Shown piece by piece: positions 35,698 through 44,054 of a DNA stretch of 64,000 nucleotides. Source of the stretch: CAKZNE01 sp963976435 (GTDB taxonomy: Bacteria; Bacteroidota; Bacteroidia; Flavobacteriales; Schleiferiaceae); the NCBI GenBank assembly GCA_963976435.1, contig CAXBKQ010000008.1, forward strand, positions 79,694 through 143,693. The letters are read 5' to 3'. The notes below the pieces were generated by a model. It worked only from the letters and a program-made list of their open reading frames with translations. It was not told where the DNA came from and ran no database searches. The translations under genes were made by a program, and so were the position numbers. Every line of letters begins with the position of its first letter. Position 1 is the first letter of the stretch.

Positions 35698-37033
35698 CTG
35701 GCATTTCTACTTTAATAGCAATCCTATGGGCTGCATTATTTAAATATCCTTTGGGATTCCAACCAGGTACAAGCATTGGTTGGGAATTTCCTTCTGAATC
35801 TGTTGCCTTGGCCCATACCTCGTAATAGCCATTTTGTGGGAAGGATAATTTCGTCTCCCATTCCTGCCAGGCAGTTCTATTTATGGGTTTCTCCAAGGTT
35901 GCCTCCATCCAGGTTTTTCCAAAATTTATGGACAGCTCCATTTTAGTCACATAGAGATCTCCTGCCCAAGCCTTACCTTTCACTTTCAGCTTGTTCTGTT
36001 TTGTTAAAATAGCACCGGATTTTGGATAAGTAATTAGGGATTTCACCGGCATTGATTCGATTATACACATATCCTCATCCTTCACCTTTGCTCCAGGTTC
36101 CACAGGCTCACATGGTATTCTATACGATTTACCCATCATTTTAGCTCCATCGTGAACCTTATTCCTTATCACTATTTTTCGCAGCCACTTCCCAGAACAA
36201 GATGCTGGCCAACCTCCAAAAACCAGTCTAAGTGGATAACCATTTACCAATGGAATATCCTTATCATTTACAGCCCAAGCAATTAAAGATTCATCCTGCA
36301 TGGCTTTAGAAATTGGCACACCTCTAGAAATAACATCCTTGCTCCTGTCGCCACTTAAATGGGTATCAGCACCATAATATGCCACATAAACTGCATCAGT
36401 TTTTAATCCCACATAATTTAATACATCTCTTAATCGAACACCTGTCCATTTGGAACAGGCCACGGCTCCGGTAGACCATTGATTTCCCGCGGCCGGAGGA
36501 TTAAACTCTGACCTACCATTTCCTCCACATTCCAATGTGAGGTGGTAGCTATAACTTTTAAACTTCGATTTTAATTCTTGAAGACTAAGAACCAGCTTTT
36601 TTTGAGCTGACTCACCAGAAATTTCTAATTCCCAGTTATCGGGATTTGGTTTTAGAGGAGCAAGACCATTATTTCTAACGAATATTAATTCATTAGGAGT
36701 ACTGAAATCATTTAAAAGATGGGCCGGCACCTCTGCATTTAATGGCCTTTGATTGAGAATTCTTAGCTCCTTACTTTTTTCGGGAATCACAAATTCTTGC
36801 TCTTTATTTAGCAGTCCAATGGGCTCAAGTCCTTCAGGAAACCATTTTCCAAAAACCATTTTGGACCCCAGTAGAGTAGCAAAAGCTGTTAATGCACCTT
36901 TTTTAATAAATGATCTGCGGCTATCTCCTAAATCTGGATCTAATATCTCCCATTGGATTGAATCTGCATCCAATTTATCTTTTTGCAAAGATTTAGCTTG
37001 ATTTTCATCATTTAAGCTAATTTTCCCCTTCAT
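35687..37033 (-). CDS. Tat-exported molybdopterin sulfite oxidase/dehydrogenase (SorA/SoxC-like)
   Basis: A 448-residue periplasmic enzyme that oxidises sulfite to sulfate. GDSRRSFIKKG (residues 37-46) is a twin-arginine motif followed by a hydrophobic segment, though about 36 residues precede it. C169 in YHLTLECGGNGRSEF is the cysteine that binds the molybdenum cofactor; NPPAAGNQWSTGAVACSKWTGVRL and NGYPLRLVFGGWPAS are conserved around the active site. The C-terminal ~110 residues form the Mo-co dimerisation domain (KVKGKAWAGDLYVTKMELSINFGKTW). Electrons likely pass to the cytochrome encoded downstream. Its 3' end overlaps a 38-codon ORF. Confidence 0.9.
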   Translation of the reverse strand: MKGKISLNDENQAKSLQKDKLDADSIQWEILDPDLGDSRRSFIKKGALTAFATLLGSKMVFGKWFPEGLEPIGLLNKEQEFVIPEKSKELRILNQRPLNAEVPAHLLNDFSTPNELIFVRNNGLAPLKPNPDNWELEISGESAQKKLVLSLQELKSKFKSYSYHLTLECGGNGRSEFNPPAAGNQWSTGAVACSKWTGVRLRDVLNYVGLKTDAVYVAYYGADTHLSGDRSKDVISRGVPISKAMQDESLIAWAVNDKDIPLVNGYPLRLVFGGWPASCSGKWLRKIVIRNKVHDGAKMMGKSYRIPCEPVEPGAKVKDEDMCIIESMPVKSLITYPKSGAILTKQNKLKVKGKAWAGDLYVTKMELSINFGKTWMEATLEKPINRTAWQEWETKLSFPQNGYYEVWAKATDSEGNSQPMLVPGWNPKGYLNNAAHRIAIKVEMPDGK

Positions 37034-37084
37034 ACTATGATTTTGAAAATCGGAATTTAATAGAAATTCTATCAGAATTGAAAT

Positions 37085-37717
37085 TTATTCTTCTAGGCTT
37101 GTTTTTTTGCTCTTCAAGACCTCCATAAATCCAGCAATATCACCTCCTAGCTTATCTGTTTTAATTTCAGCATCCTCAAATTGAATTACAAAATGTCCAT
37201 TTTCCATTTGCACAATTCCCTTGATATTATGAATAGAATAGCTAAGTGTTGATTGATTTCCATTTTTAAAATACAATTGCCTATCGTCCATCCTTAGAAA
37301 ATGATTCGCTTGAACAAATAGCAGGATGAGAGCCAAAAGAAGGGAAAGAATTAATTTTACAATTCTCAGTTTATGATGGCCTTTGCCCTCCCTATCCTCT
37401 TCTGCTTTATCAATTCCTAAATTAAGATTCATGCAAAATATCCCCAATAAAAATGCGGGAAGCAATAGGCTTATCGGCTCAACAAATAGGAAATAATCGA
37501 AACCAGAAAATTTATGAAAGAGAGAAAGGCCAAAATAAATAACAATTAAAGCCAGGGAACTGAAAATAAAAAAGCGAATCACAATTTTCAAGGCTTTCTT
37601 AAAACCAAGTTTTTCGGTTCTAGAATCCCTTTTGCTTTTTGCATTTCCACTATTGATTACAAATTGTAGGAAAACCAAAAATATTAGGAAAAAACTTATT
37701 TCTAAAATAAGTGGCAT
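37085..37717 (-). CDS. Multi-pass membrane protein, unknown function
   Basis: A 210-residue protein with four hydrophobic helices (residues ~4-22, ~48-66, ~80-97, ~118-135) and a C-terminal soluble domain of ~70 residues (YFKNGNQSTLSYSIHNIKGIVQMENGHFVIQFED) that looks like a small beta domain, perhaps PH-like. I do not recognise the family. Its ATG abuts the stop of the pseudouridine synthase gene and it precedes the sulfite oxidase gene by 51 bases. Confidence 0.7.
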   Translation of the reverse strand: MPLILEISFFLIFLVFLQFVINSGNAKSKRDSRTEKLGFKKALKIVIRFFIFSSLALIVIYFGLSLFHKFSGFDYFLFVEPISLLLPAFLLGIFCMNLNLGIDKAEEDREGKGHHKLRIVKLILSLLLALILLFVQANHFLRMDDRQLYFKNGNQSTLSYSIHNIKGIVQMENGHFVIQFEDAEIKTDKLGGDIAGFMEVLKSKKTSLEE

Positions 37718-38425
37718 TTAGTTAATATTGGAAATCTCTAAGCTATTAAAATACTTCCAAACATTATCACTATCAGGCAAGGGGGCTTTTATCGCCAAAA
37801 TTTCCTTGCTTACTGGGTGCTGAAAAGAAATGCTTCTCGCATGTAATGAAATGCTGGCATCCCTATTACTTCTTGGAAAGCCATATTTTAAATCTCCTTT
37901 TATAGGACAGCCAATGGCAGCAAGTTGAACCCTAATTTGATGATGGCGACCTGTTTCTAATTCAATTTCCAGCAATTTATAAGATTCTGATTTCGCTAGG
38001 ATGGTGTAGGTCAATGCCGCTTTTTTCACCCCTTTTTGTTCCTTGTCAAAAACAAATGATTTATTCTTGCTTCCATCTTTCCTTAAATAATGAAGCAATC
38101 TTTCGGAATTTTTTGGTGGGTTTTCTCTCACCAATGCCCAATACCTTTTATCCACCTCCCTCTTTTCGAATATGGCATTCATACGGCTAAGGGCCTTGGA
38201 TGTTTTGGCGAAAACGACAATTCCAGAAGTTGGCCTATCTAGTCGATGCACCAAACCTGTAAAAACATTTCCAGGTTTGTTGTATTGGGTACGAATATAC
38301 TCCCGAACTACCTCCACCAAAGGCTGATCGCCGGTGTAGTCACCTTGTACAAGTTCACCTGCAAGTTTGTTGACAATAATCAGGTGATTGTCTTCGAATA
38401 GAATTCTGGACTTTTTTAAGGACAA
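37718..38425 (-). CDS. RluA-family pseudouridine synthase
   Basis: A 235-residue RNA pseudouridine synthase. The catalytic motif is GLVHRLDRPTSGIVVFAKT (residues ~57-75, with the aspartate in HRLDRPTSG). NKLAGELVQGD and LETGRHHQIRVQLAAIGCPIKGDLKYG are the other RluA blocks. It lacks an S4 domain, so it resembles the short RluA/TruC-type enzymes; the uridine it modifies is not identifiable. The start is a TTG at 38425 directly after the TAA of panB, so translation is probably coupled. Confidence 0.87.
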   Translation of the reverse strand: MSLKKSRILFEDNHLIIVNKLAGELVQGDYTGDQPLVEVVREYIRTQYNKPGNVFTGLVHRLDRPTSGIVVFAKTSKALSRMNAIFEKREVDKRYWALVRENPPKNSERLLHYLRKDGSKNKSFVFDKEQKGVKKAALTYTILAKSESYKLLEIELETGRHHQIRVQLAAIGCPIKGDLKYGFPRSNRDASISLHARSISFQHPVSKEILAIKAPLPDSDNVWKYFNSLEISNIN

Positions 38426-39244
38426 TTAATACTGTTCTTTAGAATTTGGGAAATCCTCGGACTTTACATCTTTAACATAGTTTTGAACAGCATCTCCAAT
38501 ACTTTCGTAAAGATTAAGATAGCGTCTTAAGAATCGAGGTTCAAACTCATGGGTCATACCCAACATATCGTGTAATACCAAAACTTGTCCATCTACATCA
38601 CTACCTGCACCGATACCAATAATTGGAATACTCAATGCTTCTGCAACTCTTTTGGCAAGTTTTGCGGGAATCTTCTCTAAAACCAAAGCAAAACATCCTG
38701 CCCTTTCTAAGGCTTTAGCATCTGCAATTAATTTTTCAGCTTCCTCATCTTCTTTGGCTCTTACAGAATAAGTTCCAAATTTATAAATGGATTGAGGAGT
38801 TAATCCCAAATGCCCCATTACTGGAATTCCTGCACTTAGAATTCTTTGTATAGAGGTAAGAATTTCTACCCCGCCTTCAAGTTTAACAGCATGAGCTCCA
38901 CTTTCCTTCATAATACGAACAGCAGAACTAAGAGCACCTTTAGAATTTCCTTGATAACTTCCAAAAGGAAGGTCTACTACAACCAAGGCTCTATCAATAG
39001 CTCTAATAACAGCACTGGCATGGTAGATCATCTGATCCAAGGTTATTGGCAGTGTGGTTTCATGGCCAGCCATAACGTTTGATGCTGAATCACCAACTAA
39101 GATGACATCAATCCCGGCGGAATCGATAATTTTTGCCAAGGTATAATCATAGGCGGTGAGCATGGAAATTTTCTCTCCCTTCCTTTTCATTTCTTGCACG
39201 GAATTGGTCGTTACCTTCTTAAAATCAGATTTAGCTAAAGACAT
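38426..39244 (-). CDS. panB: 3-methyl-2-oxobutanoate hydroxymethyltransferase
   Basis: A 272-residue enzyme of pantothenate synthesis that transfers a hydroxymethyl group from 5,10-methylene-THF to 2-oxoisovalerate. KISMLTAYDYTLAKIIDSAGIDVILVGDS (Asp for Mg2+ and substrate), GHETTLPITLDQMIYH, VKLEGG, GIPVMGHLGLTPQS and IGIGAG are the family blocks in order. Full length. It has its own -7 box (39272-39279) that lies back-to-back with that of the divergent lipoprotein gene. No panC or panD in the window. Confidence 0.95.
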   Translation of the reverse strand: MSLAKSDFKKVTTNSVQEMKRKGEKISMLTAYDYTLAKIIDSAGIDVILVGDSASNVMAGHETTLPITLDQMIYHASAVIRAIDRALVVVDLPFGSYQGNSKGALSSAVRIMKESGAHAVKLEGGVEILTSIQRILSAGIPVMGHLGLTPQSIYKFGTYSVRAKEDEEAEKLIADAKALERAGCFALVLEKIPAKLAKRVAEALSIPIIGIGAGSDVDGQVLVLHDMLGMTHEFEPRFLRRYLNLYESIGDAVQNYVKDVKSEDFPNSKEQY

Positions 39245-39271
39245 ATTTAAAATAATCTAGTATGATTGCTG

Positions 39272-39279
39272 CAAAGTTA
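39272..39279 (-). promoter_or_regulatory. -7 box for panB
   Basis: TAACTTTG on the minus strand matches TAnnTTTG and is followed by CAGC. It lies 28 bases from the panB ATG and abuts the opposite-strand box at 39280-39287. Confidence 0.5.
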
Positions 39280-39287
39280 TATTTTTG
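39280..39287 (+). promoter_or_regulatory. -7 box for the divergent lipoprotein gene
   Basis: TATTTTTG matches TAnnTTTG and is followed by CGGCC. It lies 72 bases upstream of the ATG at 39360 and directly next to the panB box on the opposite strand. Confidence 0.4.
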
Positions 39288-39359
39288 CGGCCATCTTTGT
39301 TGCCTTTGGAAAACAACCTTTTGTTCTTTCCAAAGTCAAAGAACCATAATATTTTATAA

Positions 39360-40457
39360 ATGCGCATTTTCTATTTTCTATCATTCCTATTGCTTTTTAC
39401 TATAAGTTCATGCGATAATGAGCTAAAAGTTACGGCAGATTGGAAAGACACCACAGTGGTTTTCGGACTATTGGACCCTTTATCTGATGAGAATTATATT
39501 CGAATTGAAAGGGGATATTTAGGCTCTGAAGCGGCTTCAAATTCCTTTAGTGAACCTGATTCATTTTTCTACAGCAGCCTAAATGTAGAGATGAATTGGT
39601 ATGATGAAAACGATAATATTCAGGGAACTGTAAGTCTTTTAGAAGATAGAACCAAGGTTTTAAATGACAATGGCCCTTTTGATGTTGGCCAAGACTACCG
39701 TTTGTATAAAATTCCCAATGGCACTCCAATAGATCCAGCTTTTGAATATGAACTTCGTATTATTAAACCCAATGAGGAAGTTACCACTGCCCGAACTCGA
39801 ATTTTAAATCCAGATAGAATTGTCATCAATGGTAGCAGTTTAAATTCTCCTAATTCCAATTCCCCTACCCTTAGATCATCTACCTTAAACTTCAGAAATT
39901 CTGATGGTTCAGAAAGGTCTTCTGTGGCTATTTTCCAGGTTTATATGAATTTTTACTGGAAGGAAATTGATCAAACTACTGGGGCTGTAAGCTTGGATTC
40001 CATACGTTTTAAATATGGTGAACAAAGGGCAAGATCAGAATATGTAATTGGGCCTTCCGGTGGTACAGATGCAATGTTTGCCCTTATTGCCAATCGCATT
40101 CCTCAAAAGGAAAATGTTTTAAGAGAATTTTTGAAAATTAAATTTGAAGTTTGGGCCTCTGATGAAAATCTATTGGTTTATTCAGATTTAAAAACTCCCA
40201 GTACAGGAATAAACCAAAATCGCCCAAACCCTGCTGATGCTTTAGGCCTGGTAGAAAATGGTATTGGAATATTAGCCAGTCGCTACAATAAGGAGTATGA
40301 CAATGTACAATTCAATTCAAGTGGAAATCCAGTTTCTCTAAAGGATAATCTGCTGATTAATCCAAATATGTGTCCTTTGCGTTTTGTAAGGTATCAAGGA
40401 ACTGACACCTGTATTTGTAAAGATGTTGGTAGCACGCTTACTGTTGAATGTTTATAA
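39360..40457 (+). CDS. Lipoprotein, unknown function
   Basis: A 365-residue exported lipoprotein. The lipobox TISSC sets the acylated cysteine at residue 18. The mature protein is beta-rich (TVVFGLLDPLSDENYIRIERGYLG) and the opening resembles DUF4249-type outer-membrane lipoproteins, though I cannot confirm it. Four cysteines cluster near the C-terminus (MCPLRFV, DTCICKD, VECL). It is monocistronic, ended by a terminator at 40510-40536. Confidence 0.7.
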   Translation: MRIFYFLSFLLLFTISSCDNELKVTADWKDTTVVFGLLDPLSDENYIRIERGYLGSEAASNSFSEPDSFFYSSLNVEMNWYDENDNIQGTVSLLEDRTKVLNDNGPFDVGQDYRLYKIPNGTPIDPAFEYELRIIKPNEEVTTARTRILNPDRIVINGSSLNSPNSNSPTLRSSTLNFRNSDGSERSSVAIFQVYMNFYWKEIDQTTGAVSLDSIRFKYGEQRARSEYVIGPSGGTDAMFALIANRIPQKENVLREFLKIKFEVWASDENLLVYSDLKTPSTGINQNRPNPADALGLVENGIGILASRYNKEYDNVQFNSSGNPVSLKDNLLINPNMCPLRFVRYQGTDTCICKDVGSTLTVECL

Positions 40458-40459
40458 AT

Positions 40460-40565
40460 CTGACATTAAGACACCCCAAAAGACTGTCATAAAATTTTTA
40501 TAGCTGAAAAGCCTGTCATAAATGGCAGGCTTTTTTGATTTGGCCCACTGGCATAGTGATTGACA
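40460..40565. promoter_or_regulatory. TGACA/TGTCA pentamer cluster upstream of dnaK
   Basis: TGACA at 40461 and 40561 and TGTCA at 40485 and 40514. The two TGTCA copies are part of an exact direct repeat CTGTCATAAA at 40484-40493 and 40513-40522. The cluster spans the terminator of the upstream gene. It may mark a heat-shock operator shared with hsp20, but no TAnnTTTG box was found here. Confidence 0.3.
40510..40536 (+). terminator. Rho-independent terminator after the lipoprotein gene
   Basis: AGCCTGTC (40510-40517) pairs with GGCAGGCT (40524-40531), one wobble, six-base loop, then TTTTTT to 40536. It lies about 52 bases after the stop. Confidence 0.85.
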
Positions 40566-40611
40566 TTTGCTGGACAGAAATAAATTACCAAATCCTAATA
40601 ATTAGTAAAAA

Positions 40612-42528
40612 ATGGGAAAAATAATTGGAATAGACCTTGGAACGACTAACTCCTGCGTAGCAGTGATGGAAGGAAATGAACCAGTAGTAATTCCTAACAG
40701 TGAAGGTAAGAGAACAACACCATCTATAATTGCATTTGTAGAAGGTGGTGAGCGTAAGGTAGGAGATCCTGCTAAGCGTCAGGCTATTACCAACCCACAA
40801 AAAACCATCTCTTCTATAAAGAGATTTATGGGCTCCAGTTTTTCTGAAGTTCAAAAAGAAGTAAATAGAGTTCCTTATAAAGTTGTAAAAGGAGACAATA
40901 ATACTCCTAGAGTTGATATTGATGGTCGTATGTATACGCCTCAAGAATTATCAGCAATGGTATTGCAGAAAATGAAAAAGACGGCCGAAGATTATTTGGG
41001 TCAGGAAGTTTCAGAAGCAGTAATTACTGTTCCTGCATATTTTAATGATTCTCAGCGCCAAGCTACTAAAGAAGCTGGTGAAATTGCTGGATTGCAAGTG
41101 AGAAGAATTATTAACGAACCTACTGCTGCAGCCTTAGCTTATGGAATTGATAAAAAAGGCGAAGACAAAAAAATCGTTGTATTTGATTGCGGTGGTGGTA
41201 CTCATGATGTTTCTATCCTTGAATTAGGTGACGGAGTATTTGAAGTACGCTCTACAGATGGAGATACTCACCTTGGAGGTGATGATTTTGACCAAGTTTT
41301 AATTGACTGGTTAGCAGAAGAGTTTAAATCTGAAGAAGGAGTTGATCTTACTAAAGATCCAATGGCTCTTCAACGTTTAAAAGAAGCTGCAGAAAAAGCG
41401 AAAATTGAACTATCTTCTTCTAGCAGTACCGAAATTAATCTTCCTTATATCACTGCTACTGCTAGTGGACCAAAACACTTAGTAAGAACACTTAGCCGTT
41501 CAAAATTTGAACAATTGGCAGACAGTCTTATCAAAAGAACTATTGAACCTTGTAGAACAGCTCTGAAAAATGCTGATATGAGTGTTTCAGATATAGACGA
41601 AGTAATCTTAGTAGGTGGTAGCACACGGATTCCAGCTATTCAGGATGCCGTTAAAAAGTTCTTTGGAAAAGATCCTTCTAAAGGTGTAAACCCAGATGAG
41701 GTAGTAGCCTTAGGTGCTTCTATTCAAGGTGGTGTTTTAGCCGGTGATGTAAAGGATGTTCTTCTTTTAGATGTAACTCCACTTTCTTTAGGTATTGAAA
41801 CCATGGGTGGTGTTCTAACTCATCTTATTGAAGCTAATACTACAGTTCCAACTAAAAAGTCTGAAACCTTTTCTACCGCAAGTGATAATCAACCTTCAGT
41901 AGAAATTCATGTTCTACAAGGGGAAAGACCAATGGCTAAGGATAATAAAACTATAGGTCGTTTTCATTTAAGTGATATTCCACCAGCACCAAGAGGTGTA
42001 CCTCAAATTGAAGTAACCTTTGATATTGATGCCAATGGTATATTAAACGTTTCTGCCAAAGATAAGGCCACAGGAAAAGAGCAAAGCATTAGAATTGAAG
42101 CTTCTTCTGGTCTTTCTAAAGAGGAAATCGAAAAAATGAAAAACGAAGCAGAAGCCAATGCCGACTCTGATAAGGCTGCCAAGGAAAAAGTAGATAAAAT
42201 AAATTCTGCCGACGCCATGGTTTTCCAAACAGAAAAGCAGTTAAAAGAATTTGGCGATAAGCTTTCTGATGATAAAAAAGCTCCAATAGAAAGTGCATTA
42301 ACTGAATTGAAAGCTGCACATCAAAGTCAAGACCTTGCAGCTATAGACGCCGCAATGGAGAAAATCAATGAAGCTTGGAAAGAAGCTTCTGAAGAGATGT
42401 ATAAAGCTCAACAAGATGGTGCTCAAGCTGGTCCTGAAGCAGCTGATGCTAACAGTGCTTCTGCTGAAGACTCAGCTGATGATGTAACAGATGTAGAGTT
42501 TGAAGAAGTAGATGATGAAAATAAATAA
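40612..42528 (+). CDS. dnaK: Hsp70 chaperone DnaK
   Basis: A 638-residue ATP-dependent chaperone. GIDLGTTNSCVAVMEG is the phosphate-1 loop, VFDCGGGTHDVSILELG the phosphate-2 loop and VILVGGSTRIPAIQ the adenosine motif. The linker DVLLLDVTPLSLGIETMGG joins the substrate-binding domain, and the C-terminal tail is acidic (DVTDVEFEEVDDENK). The phosphate-2 motif reads GGGTHD instead of the commoner GGGTFD. No dnaJ or grpE follows; it is monocistronic with a terminator. Codon choice looks richer in preferred codons than its neighbours, as expected for high expression (impression by eye). Confidence 0.98.
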   Translation: MGKIIGIDLGTTNSCVAVMEGNEPVVIPNSEGKRTTPSIIAFVEGGERKVGDPAKRQAITNPQKTISSIKRFMGSSFSEVQKEVNRVPYKVVKGDNNTPRVDIDGRMYTPQELSAMVLQKMKKTAEDYLGQEVSEAVITVPAYFNDSQRQATKEAGEIAGLQVRRIINEPTAAALAYGIDKKGEDKKIVVFDCGGGTHDVSILELGDGVFEVRSTDGDTHLGGDDFDQVLIDWLAEEFKSEEGVDLTKDPMALQRLKEAAEKAKIELSSSSSTEINLPYITATASGPKHLVRTLSRSKFEQLADSLIKRTIEPCRTALKNADMSVSDIDEVILVGGSTRIPAIQDAVKKFFGKDPSKGVNPDEVVALGASIQGGVLAGDVKDVLLLDVTPLSLGIETMGGVLTHLIEANTTVPTKKSETFSTASDNQPSVEIHVLQGERPMAKDNKTIGRFHLSDIPPAPRGVPQIEVTFDIDANGILNVSAKDKATGKEQSIRIEASSGLSKEEIEKMKNEAEANADSDKAAKEKVDKINSADAMVFQTEKQLKEFGDKLSDDKKAPIESALTELKAAHQSQDLAAIDAAMEKINEAWKEASEEMYKAQQDGAQAGPEAADANSASAEDSADDVTDVEFEEVDDENK

Positions 42529-42549
42529 TTCATCTTTGACTTAATATTG

Positions 42550-42583
42550 AAAAACCGTTCCGATCTTCGGGACGGTTTTTTTT
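42550..42583 (+). terminator. Rho-independent terminator after dnaK
   Basis: AAAACCGTTCCG and CGGGACGGTTTT pair around a short loop, followed by a run of Ts to 42583. It starts about 22 bases after the dnaK stop. Confidence 0.9.
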
Positions 42584-42611
42584 ATGATTGAAATTTAAAC
42601 CCAAATAAATT

Positions 42612-43112
42612 ATGGCAGAAATAACATTTAAAGGTGAAAAAATTCACACCCTTGGAAATATTCCAAAAAAAGGACAAAAAGCTCCGGATTTCAAATTAAC
42701 AAATTCGAGCTTGCAAGAGGTAGGCCTTGAAAATTACAAAGGAAAACGACTGGTATTAAATATTTTTCCCAGCATAGACACCGGCACCTGTGCAGCTTCA
42801 GTAAGAAGATTTAATAAGGAAGCTGCAGAATTAGAAAATACTGTAGTGCTTAATATTAGTAAGGATCTACCCTTTGCTCAAAAAAGGTTTTGTGCAGCAG
42901 AAGGCATAGAAAATGTAGAAAACCTTTCTCAATACAAGGATCAAAATTTTTCGAAAGCCTATGAAGTAGATATGCTTGAAGGAGCCCTTCAAGGATTAAT
43001 GTCTAGAGCAGTAGTGGTGCTTAATGAAAATGGAGAAGTGATACACAGTGAACAGGTTCCTGAAATTATCATCGAACCTGACTATGATTCGGCATTAAAT
43101 GCCTTAAAATAA
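42612..43112 (+). CDS. tpx: Thiol peroxidase Tpx
   Basis: A 166-residue atypical 2-Cys peroxiredoxin. The peroxidatic cysteine is C60 in FPSIDTGTCAASVRRF, the resolving cysteine C94 in KRFCAAEG; both positions are within one residue of E. coli Tpx (C61, C95). The enzyme reduces lipid and alkyl hydroperoxides with thioredoxin. Tpx is separated from dnaK by a terminator, so it has its own transcript; the terminator behind it serves both strands. Confidence 0.95.
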   Translation: MAEITFKGEKIHTLGNIPKKGQKAPDFKLTNSSLQEVGLENYKGKRLVLNIFPSIDTGTCAASVRRFNKEAAELENTVVLNISKDLPFAQKRFCAAEGIENVENLSQYKDQNFSKAYEVDMLEGALQGLMSRAVVVLNENGEVIHSEQVPEIIIEPDYDSALNALK

Positions 43113-43127
43113 TAAGTGAATAGAGAT

Positions 43128-43153
43128 AAAAAATGCCCAAATGGGCATTTTTT
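43128..43153. terminator. Bidirectional terminator between tpx and the Ppx gene
   Basis: AAAAAATGCCC (43128-43138) and GGGCATTTTTT (43143-43153) form a perfect 11-bp inverted repeat with a 4-base loop. It carries T-runs on both strands and ends the convergent transcripts of tpx (plus) and the polyphosphate operon (minus). Confidence 0.9.
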
Positions 43154-44054
43154 ATTTCTTGTTTGATTTCGTTCTCTTATACAAATCTCTCACCATCCCA
43201 TCTGCCAAACCTTTCTTTGGGACTGTCATTTTTGAAGACCTTGCCCACTTCATAGCAGAAAGGTAAATGCGAAGTGCATGAGTAATTACATCCGCCCTAT
43301 CGGGGTTGAGGTCAAATTTTACGATTCGCTCTTCAGTACTACACTCACTTAATTCATTAAAAGTGTTTTGGATATAATCAATTTCCAATGCAGAACCCAT
43401 TGGCTGACCAGATAGTTTAAAGGTCCTGTTTATATTTCCACCAGAACCCACCATCATTATTTGGTCCATGTCTTGGGTTATTTCCTTAATCCAGCTTTCC
43501 ATTTGTTGCCAGGTATCTTTGGCCACTTGATTTTTCAAAAGCCTAATGGTCCCAATTTTAAATGATTTGCTGGCTTTTACCTCTTCCTTATGGAAAAGAG
43601 TTAATTCTGTACTTCCACCACCAACATCTATATATAGAAAAGTGTCATCAGAATCCTTCATCACATCGGTCATCCCAGAACTAAAAATGATCTTCGCCTC
43701 TTCTTTTCCAGAAATGAGTTCGATTTCAATTCCAGTTTTCTTTTTTATATGCTTAATTATTTCTTTTCCATTGTCGGAATCTCTGAGAGCTGATGTGGCA
43801 CAAGCCCGAAACTTTTCTACACCATGAACCTTCATAATATTTGCATATGCCTCCATTCCTAAGGTTAGACGATCTCGGGTAGATTTTTTAATTGTCCCCT
43901 TTTCAAAAGCATCATCACCAAGGCGAATGGGCAATCTGGTAAGTGAAGATTTTTTGAAAATTGGATTTTCTCCACCTTTGTCAATCACATTAGTAATCAA
44001 TAATCGTACGGAATTGGAACCTAAATCAATCCCCGCTATTTTATGAATAATCAC
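43152..44054 (-). CDS. ppx: Ppx/GppA-family exopolyphosphatase
   Basis: A 300-residue enzyme of the ASKHA fold. AGIDLGSNSVRLLI (residues ~7-20) and FLYIDVGGGSTELTLF (~137-152) are the two phosphate-binding loops, and KFRACATSALRDSDNG is the conserved strand-helix. It removes terminal phosphate from polyphosphate or pppGpp. It is shorter than E. coli Ppx (513 residues), as it lacks the C-terminal HD-like domains, common for this phylum. The start is GTG at 44054, directly after the ppk stop. Confidence 0.9.
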   Translation of the reverse strand: MIIHKIAGIDLGSNSVRLLITNVIDKGGENPIFKKSSLTRLPIRLGDDAFEKGTIKKSTRDRLTLGMEAYANIMKVHGVEKFRACATSALRDSDNGKEIIKHIKKKTGIEIELISGKEEAKIIFSSGMTDVMKDSDDTFLYIDVGGGSTELTLFHKEEVKASKSFKIGTIRLLKNQVAKDTWQQMESWIKEITQDMDQIMMVGSGGNINRTFKLSGQPMGSALEIDYIQNTFNELSECSTEERIVKFDLNPDRADVITHALRIYLSAMKWARSSKMTVPKKGLADGMVRDLYKRTKSNKK

